64,000 nucleotides of DNA from NCBI GenBank assembly GCA_027405735.1, contig JAPEHQ010000003.1, positions 248,001 to 312,000 on the forward strand, read 5' to 3'. Below, in pieces: positions 35,385 to 47,980 of the stretch (position 1 is its first letter; each line of letters opens with the position of its first letter). The translations under genes and the position numbers were made by a program. This stretch comes from Mucor racemosus. Lineage: Eukaryota > Mucoromycota > Mucoromycetes > Mucorales > Mucoraceae. Below the pieces are notes generated by a model. The model had not been told where the DNA came from. It searched no databases and saw only the letters and a program-made list of their open reading frames with translations.

Positions 35385-36230
35385 CTAAGAAGAGTAAAAC
35401 AAGATGTCGTGTTGTATATCACTACCAAATATCAAAGGTACATCATAATTATTACTTATCAACTTGTTATTAATCATTAATTTTACTAATAAATTAATTT
35501 TTATAGGTCCAAAGTAAGTTTGTTCTAGTAAAGCATTGAATAAATTGGCTTGGGACAAATGAGGGTAAAAAAGTGACAATAGGTTTCAGTGATGGCCATG
35601 TTTATGGTTATTGTTTAAATATACACAATGAATAACTAGAAAATAAAGTTAAAACTAGATATATTTATTGAGTATATTGTAGGTAAAAAAGATAATGAAT
35701 CCATCTCGAACGACATCAGGATTCAGGGTATTTATATGTTTTGGAAGCGTGGATATAGAGTCTACAATACAGAGTGTATGAAAGTATGATTTCATCTTCT
35801 TGAAGAACTAGTTGATTACAACATGATGATATAATAGGTTGGCCATAGCAAGTTTAGTAGGATACGACCAAGTTAAGTATATAGGATCTTCATGCTTGAT
35901 TTACTTTAGACCGTGAATGTTGATACAAATGGAATAGTTGAATTCCATTTCCAGGAACGAGTTCATGATTGGCTCACTTCAGGATCTCAGGCTACACCAT
36001 TTCATCATAGACTAAATGTAACATAACTAAATGAAATAAAATTGGCATACATCATTATCACCTCATACTCATCCTTCTATTTTAAGAATAATGTCTACAT
36101 AATCCTTTGAGCACTTCTACTAGTAATACATGTACCCAGTATAGTCGATGTCCTAAACAGTTATGTTTATGGTATTGGAAACATAAGATTAAAGCTCAAT
36201 GTAAATTATCTCTAGCACAATAATTATAAA
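35385..36230 (+). pseudogene. Captured dynein intermediate chain WD40 fragment, copy D, split by a solo LTR
   Basis: The fragment starts with exon sequence ending in NIK, then an intron (about 35438-35505), then VSLF-like and NKLAWD sequence to about 35611. It resumes at about 36165 (GTATTGGAAACATAAG) after a 548-bp LTR. Removing the LTR restores the same order as in copy E (54590-54720). It has frame-disrupting changes and is non-functional. Confidence 0.8.
35612..36159. mobile_element. Solo LTR, family L3 (548 bp), inside the dynein fragment
   Basis: Begins TGTTTAAAT and ends CCTAAACA, so it has TG...CA ends and short inverted termini. It is flanked by GTTAT on both sides (35607-35611 and 36160-36164). 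The equivalent position in copies A, C and E is uninterrupted dynein-fragment sequence. No second copy was found in this window. Confidence 0.85.
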
Positions 36231-36238
36231 GGCTATAT

Positions 36239-36510
36239 TGTAATGATCTATAATTTTGGACTAACAACAAAGGTGGATAATATGCTTATAGATATTAAGC
36301 TTGCTATTATAAATTGGTGATCACTGGATTGATGAAGGTTGGTGTTCTTATTTGTAAATTAGATATTTATTAATGAATAAATAAAAGTAAAGAGAGTGCA
36401 ACAAGACAGATAAATCTACAAGGGATCATGTAATGATTTCCTTGCAGTATTTATATAAGGAATGAGGCAAGGTTTTGCATGAATGAAACTGAAATGTTTG
36501 ACTCATTACA
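36239..36510. mobile_element. Solo LTR, family L1 (272 bp), inside R1 copy D
   Basis: Begins TGTAATGATC and ends GACTCATTACA, with 5-bp duplication TATAT (36234-36238 and 36511-36515). Copy E shows the empty site (GGCTATAATATCATC at about 54714). A near-identical copy is at 39146-39417. Confidence 0.9.
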
Positions 36511-37785
36511 TATATTATCATCAAATAAGCTACCACACAATATTAACATGTATAAAGATTTACAGAAATAAGGAGCTTGAATCAACTGGGTACAGCATCG
36601 TAAATTCTTGAAAAAGTTCTCAAATATTATAAAATCTCTTATTTTTAAGACTTACAAGGCTTATAAGCGGAATATTAATTTCAAAAATTATTTTTGTCCA
36701 GATCATCAATTTTGACATTTTTTTAATTTTTTTTTGATTTTGCAAATTTAGAGTTAATTATACTACCAATTAAAAAAGCAAAAATATACACATGTACAGA
36801 ATTTAGCGCTCTATTTACTCAATAAAAAATAATAAACATTTTTATTACAAAATATTACATGAAAATCCTTTAATCAAAAAACCGTTTTTGGGCCAAAAAT
36901 GCCAAGTTTTATTACTTAACATTTTATATTAAGTTTTCATAAGATGTGTATTAGCTATGCCTACATTTTTCTCTCATAATGTAGTATATTTAAACGTTGA
37001 TTTTGGTATCAAAATTTGATTTTCTGTTTTTTGATCAAAATCATGAGTGTTGGTAAGGATAAAATGAGTCCCGAAAATGTCCGCTACAAAAACTGAATTT
37101 TCAGACCATACATGGTTAAATATAAGAAAAGTTTAAAAAAGACCGTTTTTTTATTTAAAACTTTGATATATACCATAGCATAAGAGACTTGCCCGTTCAA
37201 TCTTGCTATGCTCAATTACAGCGTCGCTCCACGGACTCGCTTTTGTAATTTTTTAATGAATCTATGATATGACAGACAGTTTTTTTGGTAGAAAATGCAT
37301 GTTTCTATGATAACGGATATTGCCTATTTTGTTTAGTTTAAGGATTGATGCGCTGTAATGCTGCTTTTACATTGACTGAAATGTGCAATTTAGCAGGTGA
37401 TGTGAACTACTGGCAGTCTTTCACACATCAAATTGAATTAGTAATGAATAGCATGAATCTGGTGTGAGAACCAAGATCATGAAATATAGAAACTTAACTA
37501 TAATTTAAAATCACAAACAACAATTATAGATAATTGTATAACCTGAATTAGTAATTGCTGATCCCTTTTCCCATCAGCTTTAAAACCAAGAAGATCAAAT
37601 TACTGCATTAGTAATTTGAATTAGACATTTAATATAAATACCACAACGATCCATCGAGTAGATGAATCGTGGCTTTACTTTATACCTTTAATAAACTTAG
37701 AAGAGTTATAATTGTATTTCCCATCGCTTTTTTATAATTACGTTTTTGTAGCAGCAGGGTTTTAATTGCGTTAAATAATGTATGA
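36511..37785 (+). repeat. R1 repeat, copy D (plus orientation), truncated
   Basis: Continues the copy begun at 35385. The core runs to about 37330, with high similarity to copy C. It is interrupted by a 356-bp LTR at 37398-37753 and its R1 match stops at about 37785, where an L4-like sequence begins. Confidence 0.85.
37398..37753. mobile_element. Solo LTR, family L5 (356 bp), inside R1 copy D
   Basis: Begins TGATGTGAAC and ends TTTTTGTAGCA, flanked by GCAGG (37393-37397 and 37754-37758). The empty site is present in copies C (TTAGCAGGATTTTAATTG) and E (TTAGCAGCGTTTTAATTG). No second copy in the window. Confidence 0.85.
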
Positions 37786-38169
37786 TATATCAGGATTAGG
37801 AATTATCGAATTACCAATTTAGAGCATCTGTCAAACCATGATATTCAACATGCGAATCAAGAAAAGGTTACATTTCATGGTTCCAATATTACCACTGAAA
37901 TATAACATATTATATCCATACACATTAATAATAATTTCTATTGTCACATCTAATGTGCAGTAAATGACGAAGTTATTTACTAAAATAAAAAAAATATAAA
38001 AATAGAAGCAGTAGAAATACAATTATAATCAGCTAAAGTTTTTATTGCAAAAGATTCCTGAAGAGTTAAAATAATTGAAAAGTATGAGGGTATTTATAGT
38101 GATTTGGAGAACTTGGATACCATCAGACTTGAATGGACGTATATTTAGTAATCTTCCAGTTTTGAGTAC
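37786..38169. repeat. L4-related LTR remnant and flanking sequence
   Basis: Starts TGATATATCAGGATTAGG and matches the first part of the L4 copy at 52794 (including the AACCATGATATTCAACAT region). The right end and target duplication were not found. The rest, to 38169, has no partner that I could identify. Confidence 0.5.
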
Positions 38170-38690
38170 ATTGTTATTGATTTGATATTTTAAGGGGTAA
38201 ATTGTGTAGAGCATTGACCATAATGGGTTGTATGTCAAGTGTGACAATATCGACCTTTTGGGAAATGGTTGTTTTGTTTATTTCTGTTATATCTATTTTA
38301 TGTAACCTTAATTTTTAAGGGGTAGTTTTTATATGCTTGAATCTTATTTATATTGATAGTGCAACTTCGATATAGATGAGTAGTTGACTAAATTGATATC
38401 TTTGTTTATTATCATTATTGATTTGGATAGAATCCTGTTTTGATATATATGTCATTTGTGTAATTGATTGCGCCGTGATCAAGGGTGCTATCATCTACAT
38501 GACATGTCTGGTTCAAAAATGGTATTTCATATTTTTAGCATGCGTTTGTTATTGTGTTCAATTGAAGCGTTTGTTTATTATTGTTGTTCACATTTCAAGT
38601 GGCATCATATTTTATGAGCGACACTTGGAATTTAGGTTGTTTTATTTTTATCAAGCGTTTTTAGTATGTAATTCCACTGCAAGCCGTAGT
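38170..38690 (+). repeat. R4 repeat, plus copy with extra internal sequence
   Basis: Matches the reverse complement of 17769-17990 and a little beyond (GATATTTTAAGGGGTAAATT; TCACATTTCAAGTGGCATCA; CAAGCGTTTTTAGTATGTAA). About 290 bp (around 38280-38570) are absent from the other copy. Confidence 0.75.
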
Positions 38691-39030
38691 ATATTCATAA
38701 TATGTTTATTTTTTTGGTAAAACAATTAGTTTGTTTGCGATTTAAAGTTTATACTGAGTTTTTTGATTTACATAATCAAGACGGTCTTTTAATGCCTGTT
38801 TTTGACATATTTGTTAATGATCCGCATAGAGCAATCCTTACTTTGGTCTATTTGCTTCTTCAGTTAATTTTATGAATTAATTTGTTTGTTTATGATTCGA
38901 TCTATTTTATTATATGTTAAATTACTAATACTTTCTGTACTTACTGTTAAATTCATGTTATCTCTATTTGAATATTAAAACATCTTTTTATGTGAGATAA
39001 CATTTAATTTCTTATATGGGGAAATAGTAT
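38691..39030. other. Unassigned AT-rich DNA
   Basis: No exon and no repeat partner recognised between R4 and R3. Confidence 0.5.
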
Positions 39031-39145
39031 CATATTTTAGCACAACGAGTTCTCGCCGAATATGGACCCAAATGAACCCCCATTGCAATTATAGGTACGT
39101 CGAGTGTCGAGTATCTATTCACACACTTGCAAAGTTTTAGCCCCC

Positions 39146-39417
39146 AGTAATGATCTGTAATCTTGGACTAACAACAAAGGTGGATAATATGCTTGTAGAT
39201 ATTAAGCTTGCTATTATAAATTGGTGATCACTGGATTGATGAAGGTTGGTGTTCTTATTTGTAAATTAGATATTTATTAGTAAATAAATAAAAGTAAAGA
39301 GAGTGCAACAAGACAGATAAATCTACAAGGGATCATGTAATGATTTCCTTGTAGTATTTATATAAGAAATGAGGCAAGGTTTTGCATGAATGAAACTGAA
39401 ATGTTTGACTCATTACA
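39146..39417. mobile_element. Solo LTR, family L1 (272 bp), in R3
   Basis: Near-identical to 36239-36510. Begins AGTAATGATC (first T mutated to A) and ends GACTCATTACA, flanked by CCCCC on both sides (39141-39145 and 39418-39422). The R3 copy at 57 kb lacks it (GCCTCTCCGAG near 57177). Confidence 0.85.
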
Positions 39418-39547
39418 CCCCCTCGAGTCATTGTGAGGGTGGAAAAATGAAAACGCGCAATTTTTTAAGCTATTTTATATGATGGATTGTTTCAGATGTT
39501 TTTCGAAACATTTTATAAAATCAAATAATGGTTTGAAGCTAAATTTT

Positions 39548-39886
39548 TGTAATGAGTACTATGATCTTGTAATAGGTTGAGCCTATTAAGAAAGAAGTAC
39601 AAAAGGTGGACGTTGTTGGTGTTACTAACTGTAGTTGACTATTACTTTGGTCAATACTTACTATGTATTAAATGTAATTAATATTGGACAAGTAGTATTA
39701 AGTAATAGATCGATTGGGGTTGTGATAATAAGTTTATTTGATTTAAAATTATTAACAAAGGAAAGAAACAGATATTTTCACTAATGTTCAATATCTGATT
39801 CAACATTTACATATTTATATGGATTATCTAACTGAAACTAATTCATGCAATTATTGTTGAAACATCATGTAATGTGAATCATTACA
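39548..39886. mobile_element. Solo LTR, diverged family L1 member (339 bp), in R3
   Basis: Begins TGTAATGAGT and ends GAATCATTACA, flanked by ATTTT (39543-39547 and 39887-39891). The empty site is visible at about 57300 (GAAACTGAATTTTTTAGC). The ends match L1 but the interior is diverged. Confidence 0.85.
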
Positions 39887-40120
39887 ATTTTGTAGTTGTC
39901 CTTAATTTGCAGTAAAGCTACAAATAACATATCTTAATGTCATTAGCTAACAGTTGTTTTTGAAAGAGTTTAACGCAAGTTTTTAAAGAAAAATCTTTCT
40001 TTCTCTGCTTGAAAAAAATAAAAAAGTAATTGGAAAATCCTCATAATCAATGAATATTGATCCAAAGGGGCTGAAATTTTCAAAATATAAACTACAGTTG
40101 TAATTGTATCCAAAATTATA

Positions 40121-41828
40121 AATTTTAACATCCATCAATTTTCAAGTTAATTTATGGGAATCGAACATCCACTTTTATATAGGGATAATTTGCCGCGTAG
40201 CGGACGATTCCAAATTAAGACTAGCACCAGACAGACACTAATAAATCAAACAGTGATTAGTAATTGAATTTTTATTGTATAATTTATGCATTTTATTTGA
40301 TGTATTATGGGGTGAAAGATCTTTCAAATTGGTAGATATGGTAATAATTAAAAAGCTGAAACTCCTGCGTTTTTAACACCATGTGATGTTATATATATAT
40401 ATATCATTTTTGACCAACAACTCTAAATAATAGTCGTATTGAGGTTTTTTATCCATAGAATTATGTTTATAATATGTCTGCTACACATCACAGTCTATTC
40501 TACACAAATTGACGTGCATTTTTTATTAAATATATTATGCAACATGTAAAATCAATTTTATTTGCAAAAATAAGCTATTTATATGACCAGCTTCATATAT
40601 GAAAACTCAGAGCTAAAAAATAACTAGAATGCTGTAAATAATCCTATGCTATTGATTTTTTGCTAACTCATATAAGGACGATAATATTTCAATATTAGTC
40701 CAAAAATGGGAATTTTCAAATACATTTGGGAAGCTTTCTAAGCGCATGATTTTCAAAGAGATAAAAATTAATATCATATATAAGTTGTTGTGTGGAACCT
40801 TTTCTGCAGGATTCTTCTTGCTCCATTTGCATTCAATGAACTGTTTAATTGAAATGAAAGTATTGCATGCTTTTAATCTTCTGGAAACAGTATAACCTTT
40901 GATACTTGCATTGGAAAGTATCACAAATTAGGTGGATATACTCAGGATGTAAAATACAGCCATATAATTATGATACATATCATTTACATTTTGAGATTAT
41001 GTCTAGATCTACTAAAAAATGAGTTCTACACCTTCAAATCAAACAGTTTTGATATCATTGCCTGGTTAATTGAATCCTGGCCTAGAATTCTGTAATTTAC
41101 ATCCATCTGTCTTCTCTGATTTTGCATTGCTGTTCTGGTCAAGATTTAGATATAATAATAAAATAAACAGACGTTATATAACCTCGTTTTGTAATAAATC
41201 ATGTTTCACTTCAAATTAATTTATCCTTTTGTTATTGTTACCATACAAATGTTTGAATCAAAAGCGAATACGCAACTTCTAGTTTTTTTTTAATGCTTAC
41301 AAGCAAATTTCATATTTAAAAGATTTCATTCTACAAACAGACTATCCAAAGGGAAATCATCGTCTTCATTTCCAATTTCAAGTTCTCCTGCGGCCAACCA
41401 CGCAGTGAAACTACATATTCAACACATACCCAATTATTATCTATACACGATTATTTTTTCTATTGTAAAATGTAGAAAATAGTTTATTCTTATTGTTTCA
41501 ATCAATAATCGTATATAAAGTATATCGAGTACAATTTTTAATAATGCTTCACCGTCTTGCTTTTGTCAAGGAATGCTATGCCCATCAACATTTGACTAAA
41601 TCTCTGGGATTAAATGCCTTCGAGTGGTCGCCAATAAGATTGATTGAATTACAATCACCCACATCCAAAACAGTTTCTTGAATAAATTTTGCCTCCAAGT
41701 GTATCTTGGATTATTTTGCACTTTATACTTTCCATATAAAATATAAGATAACCTAAAGAATAAGAATAAGAGGAAGCCTTTCGCCTTTTATTTTTTCTTT
41801 ATCAGTAAATAATAAAAATATAATAAAT
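40121..41828. other. Intergenic DNA with possible decayed gene remnants
   Basis: Upstream region of tuberin. On minus, 40649-40924 is open for about 90 codons (with RRLKACNTFISIKQFIECKW), and 41336-41404 looks like a last exon (after an acceptor, FTAWLAAGELEIGNEDDDFP then LDSLFVE and a stop). On plus, 41544-41681 is a 45-codon frame. I could not join any of these into a gene and recognise no family. They may be remnants of an inactive gene or transposon. Confidence 0.35.
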
Positions 41829-44800
41829 ATGTCAGGCAATCCACAAAAACAACCAGCATCAAATCACTGGTTAAGTAATATACTTCGCTCACGCGCTTCC
41901 TCAGTCTCTGTGGAATCTTGCCTTAATCTATCTGCTAGAGATCCTTCTCAACCACTCGATGCTCGACCTGTTTTGCCTTTACTCGAGCAATCCCAACCTT
42001 TAGTATCTCGTTGCAAACATCTGGCAGTCTTTTCCGATATATGTAAAAGCTACCGTTTTACCCATTTGGAAAATGTATTCTTCACAGTTCAAGACATTTT
42101 AGATCCAAGCATGCCTCGTGAAGCACGACATGGTGTATTCGAGTTCATGCTGGCATGTATTGAGGGTCAGTACACAGACTTGGGTATGGCCCGTGTGACC
42201 TTTTACGCTTCCTTGCGCAACTACACCCATTGGGAAGATTTTAGCGACATGTATAGAGTTTTATTCAAACTTTGTAAAGAAGGAAGAGATATTTCTGGTT
42301 TCGAAAAGAATGTAGCAAAGCTCTTGATTCACTGGATGGATATAGCTATTCAACGATCAACAAATAAAAAGGAAGCAGTGCCTCATTTGAGTGATCTCTT
42401 GCATTTGTTAACTTCCATTGCCAAGTTTAACTTTGCTCTGTTTGAGGAAGATGAAGTGACACAGATGATTTTGGCTACGCATAAAGCATTTTTCTCGACT
42501 CAGGACTTGGGTGATTTAGTAGCTTGCCTCAACTTTGCTGATATTGTGGTTAGATATAGATTTGTTCCATTTGAAGCATTGGCATTATTCTTGGATACAC
42601 TCTCGGCTTCAGTGATGCTTTTGCCATTAGAACAACAAAAATCAAAATGTTGGCCTATATTTCACAATTTACTTCGATCTCATTGTGCTCATTCAGCCAT
42701 TTTAACATTGTGTCGATTCTTGGATAAAGAACCCAGCAAAATTGATACCGAGAATATTCTCATTAAAGGTGCCATCACATTATTGAGTGAAACAGCATGG
42801 GGAAAAAGTAGAACAGGTTCAGAAATATATATGGTATCTGATTCAGTGATATTAATGTACATGAGAAGAGCGGCTAATAAGGAGAACGATGGAATTAATG
42901 GTACTATTTTACAATGCTTGACTGGATTAATAGAATCAACGGAAAGTACGCCTAGTTTGATGGAATGGGATGCAGTTTGGGATATTGTGGATTCAATTAC
43001 AACTTATATACTCAAAATAACTGATAATAACAGTAATGGCGATGTCAAACTATTCAATGTTGCAGAGTCTGCTACATTCTCGCCAACTTGTATTCGCCAA
43101 TTTGCTCGATTCAGCAACATTATTATCCAATTATACCAACAGAAACAATATAAAGGTCCAATTATTCGTTTTATGCAAGTGCTGTATCAACTGCGTACGT
43201 ATTGCTGCGACAACACAGCATCTTTATTGTTGGATTATTATGTTATGGAACATTCATTCTTACCATCTACCGAAAATTGGTTAAAACTGTTACAAGAAGT
43301 GACCAATACATTCTTCATACATGCCAACCCTTCAACAACTACAACAGCTCTTCGATTAACTATGCTCGATATCGTAGCAGATGTTTGCACGTCAGTTAAA
43401 GATTTTTACTCTGAAATCATGTATGAAACAATCGTGATTCCAATGACTCAGAAATTACCTTTGGAAACAGACACAAATATTCGACAACTTGCTATTGATT
43501 TATTAGTGTCCTCTTTGTCAGATTGTCAAAATGAAACAATATTTGAGAAACTGATAACGATATTGAGGGATTGTGCGCAATGTCGTTGCGTTAGTCCAGA
43601 GGATCAACATCACCATCATCACCACAATCAGCATATAAACAGTAAACTTTCATCTATGCGTATGGCTCATTCACCACATTCTCCTCAAACGCACCGTCAG
43701 TCTACTACAACTATATCTTCATCTTCATCATCAGCTGCAACAGTGACAGCTGCTTCAATCGCACAAAAACAACAAAATCAAAATACAACTAACAATGTGT
43801 TTATTGCAAACACAGCAACTGATGAATTCTTTAGCGGTGGATCATGTATGGGCGTACCTGCCATGTGTGGTATCTCAGAATTATTTGAAAACTTATTATT
43901 AGCTTCAAATGGTAAATTATGCTCAAAAACATTTGATATCATAACTGAAATTGCCAATGATCCTTCTGATTTATCTTGTCCTTATGGTGGCCCCAAGATT
44001 GTAGCATTGGATTTATTGTTAAGATTTAGATGTCCAACAAATCATCATTTATATCTCATTGAAGACAGTAAGTTTTATCTGGAATATTATCATAATATAA
44101 TATACTAATATTTATTAATTAGATGTAGAAGAAGAAAATAGTGTCATTGCAGCTATCCGTATGCAACAACAAAAGAAAAGACAGGAAGCGGAAAAGAAAA
44201 AATCTAGCCAAATGTTCATGCCTGGCCCCATCGTCAGTAAATCACAGCAACCGCAAAATCAACCTCACAAAAAACCTGTATTTTACCCAAGCCCAAATGT
44301 CTTTTCTTATAATGAAAAGCCTCAGTCTGATACAGAGGCAGTGCTTGATATCAATGAAATGCTTAAATCATACGTTCGTGTACTTTCAGATTCGCCTAAT
44401 TGGATTGTTGTTCTTTTTGTCTTGAAGCGTTTATCACAGCAATTGAGCAACAAGCATCTATTTTGTGGTGCATCGCCATATATCAATAAACTGCGTCGTC
44501 GACTTGTGAAATGGACTAGTACTCGCAAATTCCTGGAGCAATTAACCAACTTGCCACCTCATATTAAGCGCAATGATTTGAATGTATATGCATATAGTTT
44601 GTTGACCGTGCTCATATCATATCGCCGTATTTTCACCGAGCCAAAACAAGACCAAGACGAAATTGTGTATGCATTTTATGTTGGTATTATGCAAGTTACT
44701 AGTGCAACAAGGTTGTGTATCAATTCATTAGCTGTTTGTTGTCATGAAATGCCACTTTCTGTAGCAAAAATGTTGAATGAAATTTTACAGCGAATGTCCC

Positions 44801-47034
44801 AAATCATTTCTGTTAGTAGTGTGTCGGTGCATATCTTGGAATTCTTATCTGCTTTGGCTCGTTTACCCAATCTATATGCCAATTTTACAGGCGACATGTA
44901 TAAACCAGTATTTGCTATTGCATTGAATTATCTACAACATTCACATTCTCAACAACAACAAGCTTCTCCTATTAACACACCATCTGCTTCTCCTATGATT
45001 CCTGGCCAGGCGTCAGCTCAAAAGGAAGTGAGTCAAGGAGCTTTGAAGCAATACGTCTTGATTATGGCTTATTTAGTCATTACTGTGTGGTTTACTGCCA
45101 TTCCATTGCGAGAGAGACGCAAGCATGTGCCCTTTATTATTCAGCGTTTACTGAGTGGTATCTCAATGGGTAAATCTATTGATGAACAAACTTTCACCTG
45201 TATTGATATGCTTTCAAGATTTACATTTGCCGATGTTAGCCTAGCCCCTGAAAAATCTATTGTTTCCAAAATTCTTATGGGTGATGGTGAAGCTGTATCT
45301 GCATCGTCAGCCAAGCAAAGCCAACGTACCTGGGTGTATGGTCACACTTTATTAACATTGAGAACTGCTAAATCACTTGGTTGGGTAGAAGTAACTATCC
45401 GTAGACCCTCAGGCACAGTTTCTATGATGTGTTATGTTGAAAATAAGATAAAATCAGAAGACATTGATTATCGTACATTGCCTGCTTTATTAATGATGCA
45501 ATACCAACCTGATTTGATGGCATCCAAAATTCTTAAAGATCGTAAAGAAGAAGAGGAGCATCAAATGAAGCTAAAAGCCCTTAAAAATGAGGAAAATGAT
45601 GATAGCGAGGATCAACAGCAAGAAGAAGGATTAGGCATAACATTTGATGATGATACCATCAAGCAATTTCCTGTTGGTACACCTACTCGTAAACTCTCAG
45701 ATCAAGCCGTTGTAGACGCTACAATAGCTACAAGATCAGAAGGATCCGTTATGGCACCTTCTGATTCATCAGAGCAAATGCCTGCTTCACCACCTCCAGC
45801 ATCTTTAGGTTCAAATGCTGTATCACCTGTGCCTGTTGCTCGCCGTCCCTCATTGACTCAAAAAGGATTAATTGACCTTTTAAACAAGGACTCCGAATCA
45901 ACCATTGACTCACTTAATACAAAGAGCCCCTCAATCACACCAGAGAGTGTTATAGAAAAAGAAGAAAATGTAGAGAGAAAGGCAATTGATTCAGCAGTTT
46001 GTGAAGTCTTGTCAGATCCTAAACCCAATGGTGAATTTACAGCAGCAAATCCAGTAACTCAACTTCGCAAGACAGAACCTTCTATTGATCCTGGATTTTT
46101 ATATTTGCAATTCAACAATTATCCAGATATTGCTCGTGCCATCGAAGTATCACCACCTTTACCAGATGACGATGCTACAGCAAGAACTCTGGCTACTTTT
46201 GATCGTATACCTGTGGTCGATTTTCATAAGATCGGTGTATTATATGTAGGTAAAGGACAGACTCATGAACTGGAAATCTTGGCAAACACCTATGGGTCTC
46301 CTGATTATGTGCGTTTTCTCAATGCGCTTGGTACAATTCAACGTTTACATGGGCTTTCAGGTAACACTGGCGGTCTTGACCGCGAGATGGACATTGATGG
46401 TCGTTATGCATATTTCTGGAAGGATGATGTGACAGAAGCTGTATTCCATGCAGCAACATTAATGCCTACTAATTTGGAACGGGATCCTCAATGCAGTGCC
46501 AAAAAGCGACACATTGGTAATGATTATGTTTCGATTGTATACAATGACTCTGGCATGGATTATGCATTCGATACTTTGCCTTCACAATTCAATTTCATCA
46601 ACATTGTGGTTTCACCTCACTCCATTTCAACAGAAGCCGTATCACCTACACATGCATTAGTCGGCGCAGAAAACTCATTCTTTAAAGTGGAGATGCAGAG
46701 GCGTCCTGATATGCCAGATATTGGACCTTTAAGTGAGCCCAAATTAGTTAGTGCTCAATCTCTTCCTGGATTTGTACGTCAAGCTGCTATCCATGCTAAT
46801 ATTTTCGCTCAAGTCTTTTGGCAAAGTGCAGGTGCTGGTGGAAAACGAGAGTACGTGTCTCATTGGAGAGAAAGATTAAAGCAAATTCAACGTGTCAAGG
46901 AAAGATTGGCAGGTAAAACTGCAGCATCAGCATCAGCTACTCCTAATCTGGATCATAATATTAGTGGTGCTGGTAAAACGAGTAAGGATGGCTATCCTTA
47001 TGAAGCACTGCTTGATTTCACAAAGTATACATAA
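41829..47034 (+). CDS. TSC2: Tuberin homologue (TSC2), RapGAP-domain regulator of Rheb/TORC1
   Basis: GTPase-activating protein for Rheb that restrains TORC1 as part of the TSC1-TSC2 complex. Two exons (41829-44067 and 44123-47034, intron 55 nt) give 1716 aa. The N-terminal half is the tuberin alpha-solenoid (LSARDPSQPLDARPVLPLLE, ARHGVFEFMLACIEGQ). A His/Ser-rich insert sits near residue 595. The middle has an acidic linker. The C-terminal RapGAP domain shows VDFHKIGVLYVGKGQTHELE, YVRFLNALG, GNTGGLDREMDIDGRYAYFW and the catalytic Asn-thumb helix KRHIGNDYVSIVYNDSG, followed by FNFINIVVSPHS. The catalytic asparagine is intact, so it is likely active. Fungi such as baker's yeast lack this gene, which agrees with an early-diverging fungus. 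Confidence 0.95.
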
Positions 47035-47980
47035 CCATAGCCTCATCAAAAAATCATTATTTACCCTTGCATATTTCTCAGTATAAAATAATTTTAATAT
47101 AAAAACAAAAATATATTCGTTTCCTTCTCCTTTTTACTTTTTAATAAATATTACAGTAATTGCAAAGCCAAATCAGGCCTATATTGACATACTATGATAT
47201 AATATGATATGTTTTACCAATGCTCGATTGAAGAATATCCAACAAATGATCTCACGCAATAGATTCACACTTTTGTATCTTTGATTCCTTCTATTTTACA
47301 CAGATTCTTTTTAAAAATGTATGTACTAAAAAATATGCACATGCTGTTTAGCATTTAACCTTAGGCTCAGCTTTTAATTCTATATGATATGTTGATTTGG
47401 CTTGACATTCAATGAATATCAATTCTAAAACTTAATGTTCAAAATATATTCGATATAATTCAAAAGGCCATCAATAAAACTTATATCATACGATTCACTT
47501 AGTCACTGTTTATATGTATTATACGTACACTTGGATGCAAAATTGTGAACCAGAAAAACTAATAATTTTATTGAATATGCCTTAAATGACATAATTGTTT
47601 TTCAATGAATCAATAAAACAAATACATTTTACTTTATTATTTTAGACCTCTTTCTGTTTTGCGATAGTCTCTTGTTAGGAAACCATCAGCTTTTGGAATG
47701 CCTCGAATAGTTATATTTATGATGTATTAGAGAAGGTTACACTCCAGATGTTGAACGTATTCTTTTAGGCTCTCCAAATAAGAAAATTGGATTTTTAGAA
47801 AGCTAATTTTCACAGTTTTCAATCTTCAAAATCGGAGCATCCCCTTTTTTATAACTAACCTCACACCAAATACTTTTTAGGATACACCTTGGACATTGTT
47901 AAATAAATATTAATTGGTCGTATTATGCTATCTATTCTTAAATTTATTTTATATTTCATGAAAGGCTCAAAAACAAGTAG
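47035..47980. other. Downstream of TSC2, no gene seen
   Basis: AT-rich sequence between the TSC2 stop and the second R2 copy. No exon or repeat partner recognised. Confidence 0.55.

Larger units (their letters stand above)
39031..40120 (+). repeat. R3 repeat, copy with two nested solo LTRs
   Basis: Outside the two LTRs the sequence (GTTCTCGCCGAATATGGACC; GGATTGTTTCAGATGTTTTT; GTAAAGCTACAAATAACATA) aligns to 57060-57480 in the same order. The two R3 copies are clearly diverged, so the duplication is old. Confidence 0.8.

Noticed and set aside
38418..38720. 100-codon open frame on plus in R4
   Set aside because: Very hydrophobic, Ile/Phe/Tyr-rich translation typical of AT-rich noncoding DNA, and it spans the R4 length difference.
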